Source: Neisseria flavescens (GTDB taxonomy: Bacteria; Pseudomonadota; Gammaproteobacteria; Burkholderiales; Neisseriaceae). Taken from it: a DNA stretch of 64,000 nucleotides. Positions within the stretch are counted from its first letter, which is position 1. Each line of letters opens with the position of its first letter. Shown in pieces: positions 1 to 7,474 of the stretch. Both the position numbers and the translations under genes were made by a program. The DNA lies in contig NZ_CP039886.1 of assembly GCF_005221285.1 (NCBI RefSeq), positions 620,001-684,000 on the forward strand, written 5' to 3'. Under the pieces are notes generated by a model that was not told where the DNA came from, did no database searches, and worked only from the letters and a program-made list of their open reading frames with translations.

Positions 1-26
1 TATTGCACATTTTATAATATTTTTAA

Positions 27-833
27 TCATGGTGAGATTTCCAATATTTTTAAAATGGCTTGTTTAAAAAGCTCATCTTCTCTTGGTAGTCCATTTTCAT
101 CGGTGGAGCAGGTTACTCCAATTTTGCTAGATACTATATTGGTATTAAAAACCATCTCTAGATTATCAGTATTTTTACCGGCAATAACTAATTTTTTAAA
201 CTCAAGTTTGTTTGTGATGAAATACTTTACTACGCTTTTGACTTTTTCTATTGTAAGTTTTTCTTTGTATTTCATTATAAATTCAGCACTAGATGCTCCA
301 TATTGATAAATATCTTCTTGGAGATGTTCGGTCAATGAGTTAGAGCAAGAAAGCGTATTGGGCAATATACTTAATTTAATTTCTTTTATTTCATTTATGG
401 ATTTTTGAAATTGTTCTTCATCTAGTATTTGTTTTATTTCTATATATTCATTTGGATGAAAATAATTTAATGCCTCTCTAAAAATACTATTTTTATTGTA
501 TTGAAGCCAGACTTCCCCTGTTTTTGTATCCATAATTCCATAGGAAAATTTAGGTTCAATTTCTGTTTTCTTCCGACGATTTTTAGTTGTTTTTCCATTT
601 TCTATACTAATTACATTAGGAGGTAGCGGATATACGCTTCCTGTGCTAAATACAAGTCGGATAAAGCGGTCATTCTCTTTATCTATAGTTGCCGATATTT
701 TTTGCATTTCAGTTTCAGAAGGACTTCTTTGGAACCCTTTTTCAATCATTGGTTCTAAAAGTGATTTAGATAAATTCCTCTTTCCAATAAGAACTTGATA
801 ATTGAATAAAGTAATATTTGCGGGAGTGCTCAT
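27..833 (-). CDS. AT-rich gene of unknown function
   Basis: The 268-residue protein is not one I recognise. It starts at an ATG preceded by AAGGA about 11 bases upstream. It is mostly soluble: no signal peptide or membrane segment is apparent. It has a basic patch near residues 80-92 (KNRRKKTE) and a lysine-rich C-terminal half. Base composition is strikingly AT-rich compared with every neighbour, and no DUS lies in or beside it, both typical of recently acquired islets. It sits immediately downstream of the leftward arm of the aryl-polyene locus. Anti-phage or other accessory roles are possible but nothing in the sequence establishes one. Confidence 0.7.
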   Translation of the reverse strand: MSTPANITLFNYQVLIGKRNLSKSLLEPMIEKGFQRSPSETEMQKISATIDKENDRFIRLVFSTGSVYPLPPNVISIENGKTTKNRRKKTEIEPKFSYGIMDTKTGEVWLQYNKNSIFREALNYFHPNEYIEIKQILDEEQFQKSINEIKEIKLSILPNTLSCSNSLTEHLQEDIYQYGASSAEFIMKYKEKLTIEKVKSVVKYFITNKLEFKKLVIAGKNTDNLEMVFNTNIVSSKIGVTCSTDENGLPREDELFKQAILKILEISP

Positions 834-931
834 TTTTGAATAATCCTTTGAAATTAAAATTTTTTATATAATGCACTACTTGAAATATTAAAATCATGGA
901 TGGTAGTGCGACAAGATTTTTCAGACGACAT

Positions 932-1471
932 CTACACTTTCAATATGGTTTTCCGATAAATCCACTCTCCGACAAATAAGATTCCCATTAACACATACGA
1001 CACGATGCCTGTATAAGCCGCCCACCAATCGTAATATTGCAAGCCTGCCAAAATGGCGGCGGTTGCGCCGTTGAAAATAAAGAAAGCGCACCAGATTTGC
1101 GTAACACGACGGGTATGCAGCACACCTTCGGGCGGAAGGTCGGGATGTTGCAGTCGGGCGAGGCGTTCGATAACCGTTTGTTTTGCAAACAGGCTGCCGC
1201 CGAAAACGGCAAGCATCAGCGCGTTGACGGCGACGGGATACCAATACATCGAGTCAGGCCGTCTGAAAACCAGTACCGCCGCAAAAAAGGCGGCAAGGAT
1301 AATCGCCGTAATGCGTTGGGCTGTGGTTTGTGGCATGGCAGCGCGTATCAGCCATAACATACACATGGCCGCTGCAAGCCAGAAAAACGCGCCGTTTTCC
1401 CTGCCGTAATACCATAGGAGCGGATAGGCAAGACTGGCGAGGGTCAGTAGGAGTTTTCCTAATATTTTCAT
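932..1471 (-). CDS. COG4648-type membrane protein of the aryl-polyene locus
   Basis: A 179-residue integral membrane protein with about six hydrophobic segments, beginning with a signal-anchor-like stretch (MKILGKLLLTLASLAYPLLW) and ending in a short basic tail. It resembles the COG4648 membrane proteins encoded directly after the two acyl carrier proteins in aryl-polyene clusters (the ApeG position, from memory of the E. coli/Xenorhabdus order). Its biochemical role is not established. It is the last gene of the leftward arm, separated from the carrier protein gene by an inverted DUS pair. Confidence 0.75.
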   Translation of the reverse strand: MKILGKLLLTLASLAYPLLWYYGRENGAFFWLAAAMCMLWLIRAAMPQTTAQRITAIILAAFFAAVLVFRRPDSMYWYPVAVNALMLAVFGGSLFAKQTVIERLARLQHPDLPPEGVLHTRRVTQIWCAFFIFNGATAAILAGLQYYDWWAAYTGIVSYVLMGILFVGEWIYRKTILKV

Positions 1472-1482
1472 GGTTATGATTG

Positions 1483-1524
1483 ATTTTCAGACGGCCCTGC
1501 GGATTGACAAGGCCGTCTGAAAAT
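1483..1524. repeat. Inverted DUS pair
   Basis: Two copies of the neisserial uptake sequence face each other (arms 1483-1496 and 1511-1524). They can form a 14-bp hairpin between the carrier protein gene and the membrane protein gene. It may attenuate transcription within the operon, though the T-run is short. Confidence 0.8.
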
Positions 1525-1543
1525 ATGCTGATTCAAAGCGGAA

Positions 1544-1792
1544 TCAGGAATCTTGTTGCACTTTCAAAACCGCTTGAACCACGTCTTCTACGGTGCGCAC
1601 GTTACGGAAATCTTCGGCTTGCAGTTTGCGGCCGGTTTCGCGTTTGATGTGGTCGATAAGGTCGATGGCGTCGATGCTGTCGATTTCCAAATCTTCGTAG
1701 AGGTTGGTTTCGGGTTTGATGCGTTCCGGTTCGATTTCAAACAGGTTAACCAGTGCATCGGTCAGCAGGGTGCGTACTTCTTGTTCGGTCAT
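1544..1792 (-). CDS. Acyl carrier protein (aryl-polyene type)
   Basis: An 82-residue acidic acyl carrier protein with the motif DSIDAIDL; Ser39 is the expected 4'-phosphopantetheine attachment site. It would carry the growing polyene chain for the ketosynthase, ketoreductase and dehydratase encoded nearby. It follows the other carrier protein gene by 12 bases in the same operon. Two adjacent, divergent carrier proteins of this size are a hallmark of aryl-polyene clusters (ApeE/ApeF), rather than the single AcpP of primary fatty-acid synthesis. Confidence 0.88.
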   Translation of the reverse strand: MTEQEVRTLLTDALVNLFEIEPERIKPETNLYEDLEIDSIDAIDLIDHIKRETGRKLQAEDFRNVRTVEDVVQAVLKVQQDS

Positions 1793-1804
1793 CTTGTCTC
1801 TCCC

Positions 1805-2065
1805 TTATGCTTGGCGGCTCTTGACGAACTCGGCCAGTGTTTTGACGTTGGCGAAGTTTTCGCGCAGGTTGTCGTTTTCACCGTCGAGCTGGAAGCCGAA
1901 GGTTTTTTGTACGGCCAAACCAAGTTCCAATGCATCAACCGAATCTAGACCCAGGCCGTCGTCGCCGAAAAGCGGATCTTCGCTGCCGATGTCGGCAACG
2001 GTAATGTCTTCCAAGCCCAAGCTGTCGATGATTAATTGTTTGATTTGGTTTTCTAAATTGCTCAT
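1805..2065 (-). CDS. Acyl carrier protein (aryl-polyene type)
   Basis: An 86-residue carrier protein with the motif GLDSVDALEL; Ser42 is the predicted phosphopantetheine site. The start is placed at the ATG at 2065 because it is preceded by AAGGA at normal spacing and overlaps the acyltransferase stop codon (ATGA). An upstream in-frame extension to 2146 would lie inside the acyltransferase gene and looks like shadow sequence. The close overlap implies translational coupling with the acyltransferase. Confidence 0.88.
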   Translation of the reverse strand: MSNLENQIKQLIIDSLGLEDITVADIGSEDPLFGDDGLGLDSVDALELGLAVQKTFGFQLDGENDNLRENFANVKTLAEFVKSRQA

Positions 2066-2820
2066 GTGGTTTTCCTTGTAAAATAGTCTTGCAGGTATTC
2101 GTTTAAACGGCGTGCGGCGATGGGCAGGGGTTTTTCTGCCAGCCATTCTTCCGGCAGGATGTCGTCGCCGACGGTAATTTCATAATGAATTTTTTGTGGC
2201 GGGATTTTGTACCACGGTTGCCCCTTTTTAAAATTGGGCGGCGTCATTTTGATGCACACGGGCGTGATGACTGATGCGCTGCGCAAACCGAGCGATACGG
2301 CACCGCGGTGCATTTTAACCTGTCCGTCCCAACCTGTGCGCGTGCCCTCGGGGAAAATCAGCAGACTTTGCCCGCTTTTGAACACGGCATCAATTTCTTC
2401 CAGCATTTCCATGCTTTCATCGTTGGGGATGTAGCCGGAAGCGATAATCTGGCTTTTCATGCTGGGGTTGTGCAACAGGTCTTTTTTAACCAGTACGTTT
2501 GGCTCGGAATAGTGGCTGATCAGCAAGACGACATCCAAAAGCGAGGGATGGTTGGCAAGAATGAGCTGGCCGGGCCTGCCGAGTTTTTCCAAGCCGTTGA
2601 AACGGACACTCAATACACCCGACCATTGCAGGTAGCTGACAAAGAAACGCCAAACTCTGCCTATCATGCGTCTTGCTTCAAGTTGGCGTTTGATGTTGCC
2701 TTTGGTCGATTTGAGCGTATAGGGCAAAAGTGCGATTTTGAACAATACGCCTGCAACGCCGAAGAGGATGAAGCCGAAGAGTGTGGCAAAAAAGCGACGG
2801 AAATAGTCTAAAGTTTTCAT
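2062..2820 (-). CDS. PlsC-family acyltransferase of the aryl-polyene locus
   Basis: A 252-residue protein of the 1-acylglycerol-3-phosphate acyltransferase family. The catalytic HX4D motif is seen as NHPSLLD and the substrate-binding motif as FPEGTRT. The N-terminus has a hydrophobic segment (about residues 8-32) that probably anchors it in the inner membrane. In aryl-polyene clusters such enzymes are thought to move the polyene acyl chain onto a lipid acceptor. Its start overlaps the upstream chain-length-factor stop as ATGA, and its stop overlaps the carrier protein start, so the arm is tightly coupled. Confidence 0.85.
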   Translation of the reverse strand: MKTLDYFRRFFATLFGFILFGVAGVLFKIALLPYTLKSTKGNIKRQLEARRMIGRVWRFFVSYLQWSGVLSVRFNGLEKLGRPGQLILANHPSLLDVVLLISHYSEPNVLVKKDLLHNPSMKSQIIASGYIPNDESMEMLEEIDAVFKSGQSLLIFPEGTRTGWDGQVKMHRGAVSLGLRSASVITPVCIKMTPPNFKKGQPWYKIPPQKIHYEITVGDDILPEEWLAEKPLPIAARRLNEYLQDYFTRKTT

Positions 2821-3578
2821 GTGTTTTTCTGCCAGTGCCAGTTTCTACCGGCATAGTGTTGCGTGTGTTGTCGGCCGTCTGAAAGCAGGAAGCGGACCCA
2901 CTCCAAGCTGCTCCAATAGGGCTCGACTGTTGTATCGTTTGGGCGTTCAGACGGCCTTTCGGATGTGGTTTCCAAGCTTAAGGTATAGTCTTCGCCTTTG
3001 GTGATGACCAGTGCCAATGCATAGGCAAACGGCGCACGTGTAGCCAAGACGGGATAGTCTTCAGACAAAGGATCATCGGCGACAATCATTAAAACGGATG
3101 GCGCGCCGTCTTGCAAAAGCGCAAATGCCTCGGTCAGCGCGGTTTCAAAGGAATCGGCGGCAACGGCCAACGCGGTATGTTCGCTCATGTCTTTGCGCAA
3201 CATCGACCATTGCCCAATCGTCGCGTTGTGAACGGACAGGCCGAATGAGGTCGGCGATACGGTATGCGTGTTCAAAAGCTCTTGCCACAATTCAAAGCTG
3301 CGGTTGCTTTCGCCGTCGTGCGAAACGTACACCGGTACACTTTCAGGATATTGGTCGGCCAGATTCCATGCAGCATCACAAACCAAGCGTGCCGCTTTTC
3401 CCAAGCGGCGGCGTTGCATAGGCGGTAAAAAGGAGAGCGCGGGTTTGCATTCCGGCAGGGAGGCGGTATCGAGTTTTCCCTGCGCCCAGTCCTGCCATTG
3501 CTCCGGCGTACTGATTTTGCTGGAGGAGGCCTGCCATGCGGCGATATTGAAGCTGAAACGGCAAACGTTTTGAGGCAT
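2817..3578 (-). CDS. Beta-ketoacyl synthase-like chain-length factor
   Basis: A 253-residue protein resembling the short ketosynthase N-terminal-domain proteins (PF13723) encoded in aryl-polyene clusters (ApeC-like). It has the family landmark SVHNATIGQW near residues 120-130. By eye alignment with true ketosynthases the catalytic cysteine position falls in LAVAADSFETAL, which has no cysteine, so it should be catalytically dead and act as partner of a true ketosynthase. The ATG at 3578 is preferred; a TTG four codons upstream is the alternative. An embedded DUS encodes the tract ERPSERP near the C-terminus. Confidence 0.8.
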   Translation of the reverse strand: MPQNVCRFSFNIAAWQASSSKISTPEQWQDWAQGKLDTASLPECKPALSFLPPMQRRRLGKAARLVCDAAWNLADQYPESVPVYVSHDGESNRSFELWQELLNTHTVSPTSFGLSVHNATIGQWSMLRKDMSEHTALAVAADSFETALTEAFALLQDGAPSVLMIVADDPLSEDYPVLATRAPFAYALALVITKGEDYTLSLETTSERPSERPNDTTVEPYWSSLEWVRFLLSDGRQHTQHYAGRNWHWQKNT

Positions 3579-3623
3579 GATGTCTTTCAATGTTTACATT
3601 TTCATACATTGTAATGAAATGGG

Positions 3624-3650
3624 TTAGTAAAAGCTAGGCTCTGTTATAAT
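3624..3650 (+). promoter_or_regulatory. Candidate promoter for the rightward aryl-polyene arm
   Basis: A perfect -10 hexamer TATAAT at 3645-3650 is preceded by TGT, an extended -10 feature. The -35 region is weak (TTAGTA at 3624, 15-bp spacer). It lies in the 109-bp gap between the two divergent arms, 38 bases before the dehydratase ATG. On the other strand TACAAT (complement of 3608-3613) could serve the leftward arm. Confidence 0.5.
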
Positions 3651-3687
3651 GCATATTGTAACGTAATTTATTCCCGGATGACATTTT

Positions 3688-4176
3688 ATGCCTTCAATAC
3701 CGAGTGCCCCGATTTATGATGTGGCTTCGCTGCTTCCGCACAGCGGACATATGGTGCTTATCGACTGTGTGAAAGAATTTGGCGATGACTACACGGTTTG
3801 CCGTGCGCCGGTTGGCGACAAGCATATTTTGCTGCAGGACGGCGTGTTGCCGTCTATGGCTTATATGGAATTGATGGCGCAAGGCATAGGCGCGTTCGCA
3901 GGCATTGAGGCTTTAAAGGCCGGAGAACCTGTACGCTTGGGTTTTTTATTGGGAACGCGCAAGCTGGATTTGTTTGCCGATTCCGTGCCTGTCGGTACTG
4001 AGCTGGAAGTCAGGGCACATGTGTCCATTCAGGATTTGGGCGGCATGGGCGTATTTGATTGCGAGTTGCGCTGGACGGATGCGCCGGAAGATGTGAAGCA
4101 TCTGTTGCCACCGGACGGTTTGCTGGCAAAAGCCTCTTTAAATGTGTACAGTCCGAAAGACGGCCAAATCATTTAA
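3688..4176 (+). CDS. apeP: Hotdog-fold 3-hydroxyacyl-ACP dehydratase (ApeP-like)
   Basis: A 162-residue single-domain hotdog protein. The N-terminal LPHSGHMVLIDCV segment and the later YMELMAQGIGAFAG helix match the aryl-polyene dehydratase family, related to FabA/FabZ. It would dehydrate 3-hydroxyacyl-ACP in each round of polyene elongation, building conjugated double bonds. It is the first gene of the rightward arm, followed by a ketoreductase and a ketosynthase, the P-Q-R order of described ape clusters (recalled, not searched). Confidence 0.82.
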   Translation: MPSIPSAPIYDVASLLPHSGHMVLIDCVKEFGDDYTVCRAPVGDKHILLQDGVLPSMAYMELMAQGIGAFAGIEALKAGEPVRLGFLLGTRKLDLFADSVPVGTELEVRAHVSIQDLGGMGVFDCELRWTDAPEDVKHLLPPDGLLAKASLNVYSPKDGQII

Positions 4177-4186
4177 ACCGTTTACA

Positions 4187-4220
4187 AGGCCGTCTGAAAA
4201 GACAAAGATTCAGACGGCCT
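4187..4220. repeat. Inverted DUS pair inside the aryl-polyene arm
   Basis: Facing uptake sequences at 4187-4198 and 4209-4220 form a 12-bp hairpin with a 10-base loop between the dehydratase and ketoreductase genes. It lacks a T-run, so it is more likely an uptake signal or partial attenuator than a full terminator. Confidence 0.75.
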
Positions 4221-4241
4221 GTCGATATAGTGAGAAAACGT

Positions 4242-4970
4242 ATGAGTGAAACTATTTTAATTACAGGGTCTAATCGCGGTATCGGTAAAGCCGTCGCGCT
4301 TGGTTTGGCGCAGGACGGCTTTGATATTGTCGTCCACTGCCGCAGCCGCCGTGATGAAGCGGAAGCTGTCGCGGAAGAAATCCGTACATTGGGTAGAAAT
4401 GCGCGCGTGTTGCAGTTTGACGTGTCCGACCGCGAAGCCTGCCGTGAAATTTTGACTGCCGACATTGAGGCAAACGGCACATATTACGGCGTGGTGTTGA
4501 ATGCCGGCCTGACGCGCGACAATGCGTTTCCTGCGTTTACTGATGACGATTGGGACTTGGTGCTGCGTACCAATTTGGACGGTTTTTATAATGTATTGCA
4601 CCCTTTGACCATGCCGATGATCCGCCGCCGCAAAGCAGGACGGATTGTGTGTATGGCATCGGTGTCCGGTTTGACTGGCAACCGCGGTCAGGTCAATTAC
4701 AGCGCGTCCAAAGCGGGCTTGATCGGCGCGGCAAAAGCCTTGGCGGTTGAGTTGGCAAAACGCAAAATTACCGTCAACTGCGTGGCGCCGGGCCTTATTG
4801 ATACCGATATTATTGATGAGAACGTACCTGTCGAAGAAATCTTAAAGGCCGTCCCTGCCGCGCGTATGGGATTGCCCGAGGAAGTAGCGCATGCGGTGCG
4901 CTTTTTGATGGATGAAAAAGCGGCGTACATTACGCGCCAAGTGATTGCTGTGAACGGAGGTTTGTGTTGA
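4242..4970 (+). CDS. FabG-like 3-oxoacyl-ACP reductase (ApeQ-like)
   Basis: A 242-residue short-chain dehydrogenase. The NADPH-binding GSNRGIG motif is at residues 8-14. The catalytic Ser and the YSASK tetrad (Tyr-x-x-x-Lys) are in ASVSGLTGNRGQVNYSASK. It ends in the family-typical VNGGLC. It would reduce the 3-keto group in each elongation round. The start at 4242 is chosen because the protein then begins directly with the Rossmann strand; an in-frame extension back to 4059 overlaps the dehydratase and is spurious. Its end overlaps the ketosynthase start. Confidence 0.85.
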   Translation: MSETILITGSNRGIGKAVALGLAQDGFDIVVHCRSRRDEAEAVAEEIRTLGRNARVLQFDVSDREACREILTADIEANGTYYGVVLNAGLTRDNAFPAFTDDDWDLVLRTNLDGFYNVLHPLTMPMIRRRKAGRIVCMASVSGLTGNRGQVNYSASKAGLIGAAKALAVELAKRKITVNCVAPGLIDTDIIDENVPVEEILKAVPAARMGLPEEVAHAVRFLMDEKAAYITRQVIAVNGGLC

Positions 4971-6199
4971 ATACCAGAAGAGTCGTTGTAACAGGTATCG
5001 GCGGTATTACCGCTTTCGGCCGTGATTGGCAAAGTATTCAGACGGCCTTTAAAGCCGAAAAAAACGCAGTCAAATATATGGATTGGAGCGAACGCTTTCC
5101 TGAATTGGAAGCGCAACTGGGTGCGCCGATTGAAGGCTATTCTCCTCCCGAACATTGGACGCGCAAGCAGCTCAGAAGCATGGGGCGCGTGTCGCATCTG
5201 TGTGTCGATGCGGCGGAACAAGCTTTGACGGATGCAGGCTTGCTGGGTGATGAAAGCATTACAGACGGCCGTATGGGCGTAGCGTGCGGCTCATCTGTCG
5301 GCAGTACCAAAGACATCGGCGATATGGGCGAACTTTTGCTTACCGGCACATCGCGCAATTTCAACGCCAATACTTATGTGCGCATGATGCCGCATACGAC
5401 TGCCGCCAATATCGGCATTTTCTTCGGCTTGAAAGGCCGCATTATCCCGACTTCGAGCGCATGTTCTTCCGGCAGCCAAGGCATTGGTTATGCCTATGAA
5501 GCGATTAAATACGGCCTGATTGATATGATGCTGGCTGGCGGCGGCGAAGAATTTTGTCCGTCCGAAGTTTATGTTTTCGATTCACTCTATGCCGCCAGCC
5601 GCCGCAACGGCGAACCTGAGCTGACACCGCGCCCTTACGACAACGCTCGAGACGGCTTGGTCATCGGCGAAGGCGCAGGCATATTTGTATTGGAAGAAGT
5701 AGAACACGCCCGTGCGCGCGGTGCGAAAATCTATGCCGAGCTTGTCGGCTATGGCGCCAACAGCGACGGCAGCCATGTTACCCAACCGCAAAAAGAGACC
5801 ATGCAAAAATGTATGGAGCTTGCGCTGAAAGACGCCGGTATTACGCCTGATAAAGTCGGCTATGTCAGCGGCCACGGTACGGCGACCGAAAAAGGCGATA
5901 TTGCTGAAACATTGGCGACTGAGGCAGTGTTTGGTTTTGTGCCGATGAGTTCGCAAAAAAGTTATCTCGGCCATACACTCGGCGCGTGCGGTGCATTGGA
6001 AGCCTGGTTTACCATCGAAATGATGAATAACGGCTGGTTTGCGCCGACTGTCAATTTGGAAAACATCGATCCGCGTTGCGGCAAAGTGGATTACATCCAA
6101 ACAGGCGGACGTGAGATTCAAACCGATTATGTGGTCAGCAATAACTTTGCTTTTGGCGGCGTCAATACTTCGCTGGTGTTCAAACGTTGGCAAGAATAA
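4964..6199 (+). CDS. FabF-like beta-ketoacyl-ACP synthase (ApeR-like)
   Basis: A 411-residue ketosynthase with a full catalytic triad: the nucleophilic Cys in SSACSSGSQG and two histidines in GHGTATEKGD and GHTLGACG. It extends carrier-bound acyl chains by decarboxylative condensation. The start is not ATG: GTG at 4964 and TTG at 4967 both lie inside the ketoreductase gene, after CGGAGG at 4955-4960, and TTG has the better spacing. The overlap implies translational coupling. The catalytically intact enzyme contrasts with the Cys-less homologue on the divergent arm. Confidence 0.85.
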   Translation: MLNTRRVVVTGIGGITAFGRDWQSIQTAFKAEKNAVKYMDWSERFPELEAQLGAPIEGYSPPEHWTRKQLRSMGRVSHLCVDAAEQALTDAGLLGDESITDGRMGVACGSSVGSTKDIGDMGELLLTGTSRNFNANTYVRMMPHTTAANIGIFFGLKGRIIPTSSACSSGSQGIGYAYEAIKYGLIDMMLAGGGEEFCPSEVYVFDSLYAASRRNGEPELTPRPYDNARDGLVIGEGAGIFVLEEVEHARARGAKIYAELVGYGANSDGSHVTQPQKETMQKCMELALKDAGITPDKVGYVSGHGTATEKGDIAETLATEAVFGFVPMSSQKSYLGHTLGACGALEAWFTIEMMNNGWFAPTVNLENIDPRCGKVDYIQTGGREIQTDYVVSNNFAFGGVNTSLVFKRWQE

Positions 6200-6219
6200 T
6201 TATTGCTTATGTTATGATT

Positions 6220-6260
6220 AAAGGCCGTCTGAAACTTATCTTGAGTTTCAGACGGCCTTT
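6220..6260. terminator. Bidirectional DUS terminator
   Basis: A 17-bp inverted repeat (6220-6236 and 6244-6260) built on facing uptake sequences and flanked by A and T runs. It ends the ketosynthase transcript and can also act for the convergent RDD gene. Confidence 0.8.
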
Positions 6261-6292
6261 ATTTTATTTAGAGCTTGAGTCGCTTTTGGATT

Positions 6293-6817
6293 TTATTCGT
6301 TTGTTTTCTTCTGATTCAAATCCACCAGCCTTGTTCCGGCCAAGAAATCGTAGAGGAACTGGCGATCGGGATGGAATAGGGTGAAACCCCATGGCAGGAT
6401 GAGCCAAATGAGTGCGGCGCCGAATGCGCCTTTGGGCGGGATATTGAGCAGATGGCGCAATCCGGCGTAGGCAAACAGGGGAATGAAAACAATAAAAATG
6501 CTTGCCCAAATAAAGCGCAGGCGCAGCTGTGGCAGGGGCGGCTGGGTATCGTTTTTATCGGCTAAACCGATTTTCCATGTCTGCATGGCGAGGGTTTGGC
6601 CTTTTTTGTGCCAGTTGGCGCGAAAGTAGAGCCACCATGCGTAGAACAGAATCAGACAGGTTGCCAGCATGGACAGGCGCGTGGAAACGGGATTGAGAAA
6701 GATGGCGACAATACCGGCTGCAAGGGCGGCAATGCTGGTAACGGCGCCGGTCAGCAGAAGTTCGTAAACCAGTGCGGCGAGGCGGCGTTTGAGTGGGGCG
6801 GTAGGAAGACGGGTCAT
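6293..6817 (-). CDS. RDD family membrane protein
   Basis: A 174-residue membrane protein with the RDD-family opening (PLKRRLAALVYELLL) and about four hydrophobic segments. The second family landmark, QTLAMQTWKIGLADK, follows the first helical pair. RDD proteins are poorly characterised; some are ion antiporters, but no substrate can be assigned here. It faces the aryl-polyene ketosynthase across a shared terminator and follows another small membrane protein gene on the same strand. Confidence 0.8.
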   Translation of the reverse strand: MTRLPTAPLKRRLAALVYELLLTGAVTSIAALAAGIVAIFLNPVSTRLSMLATCLILFYAWWLYFRANWHKKGQTLAMQTWKIGLADKNDTQPPLPQLRLRFIWASIFIVFIPLFAYAGLRHLLNIPPKGAFGAALIWLILPWGFTLFHPDRQFLYDFLAGTRLVDLNQKKTNE

Positions 6818-6856
6818 AATGCGATGGAAACGGAAATGGGTTTGATGGAAATAAAA

Positions 6857-6897
6857 ACAGGCCGTCTGAAACGGGATAGGATGTTCAGACGGCCTGT
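6857..6897. repeat. Inverted DUS pair
   Basis: A 14-bp inverted repeat (6857-6870 and 6884-6897) of facing uptake sequences between two leftward membrane-protein genes, probably ending the upstream transcript. Confidence 0.75.
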
Positions 6898-6908
6898 TAC
6901 TGTCGGGA

Positions 6909-7328
6909 TTAGCGATGTGGACGTTTTTGACCGCGTGCCTGTTGGGCAGCCATTTGGTTCATTTCCTGACGGGTCGGACGTTTTTTGAAGATGGCGTGCG
7001 CTTCGTCAACGGAACATTTTTGTGACAGGCAAACCAAGGTAATCGCGTCTTTTTGATGTTGGCCGCCGCTGTGATACATACGGCGCAGGTTGGCTTCGTT
7101 GATACGGCCTTTTTCCGGATCGATGTCGAATTTTTTCAGGCGCTCGAGGAATTGGCGTTGCTGACGGCGTGAAGTCCAAACGAAACCTCCTGCGGCAGCG
7201 GCCACGATGATAACGGCCAACAGGATGGCCAGCAGCCATGAATCGACGATCAGAACGATGATGAGGCTTAATACGGCAGTGGTCAGCAGGGCCAGACCAC
7301 CGATGCGAAGTTTGGTTTTATTATCCAT
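6909..7328 (-). CDS. Conserved small membrane protein, function unknown
   Basis: A 139-residue protein with two closely spaced transmembrane segments (about residues 10-50) followed by a basic, polar tail ending RGQKRPHR. The tail includes a CLSQKCSVDEAHAIF helix reminiscent of small helical domains. I do not recognise a named family. The hydrophobic hairpin and basic tail suggest an inner-membrane protein with a cytoplasmic C-terminus. It lies upstream of the RDD gene, separated by a DUS pair. Confidence 0.7.
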   Translation of the reverse strand: MDNKTKLRIGGLALLTTAVLSLIIVLIVDSWLLAILLAVIIVAAAAGGFVWTSRRQQRQFLERLKKFDIDPEKGRINEANLRRMYHSGGQHQKDAITLVCLSQKCSVDEAHAIFKKRPTRQEMNQMAAQQARGQKRPHR

Positions 7329-7360
7329 ATGGTTGGTGTTTCCTTGTTTTTTGCTGGAAG

Positions 7361-7392
7361 AGGCCGTCTGAAATGTGAGGTTCAGACGGCCT
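7361..7392. terminator. DUS hairpin after holA
   Basis: Facing uptake sequences (7361-7372 and 7381-7392) form a 12-bp hairpin downstream of holA on the minus strand. Confidence 0.65.
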
Positions 7393-7474
7393 GAATTTGA
7401 GTTTACGCTATTTTACAGTATTTTCTGTTTTTGGGGCGTATTGCGTGCAAGTTTCTTGACGCGTGGCAACGGTT

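Noticed and set aside
4059..4241. N-terminal extension of the ketoreductase
   Set aside because: Overlaps the dehydratase gene and a DUS hairpin; the conserved fold starts at 4242.
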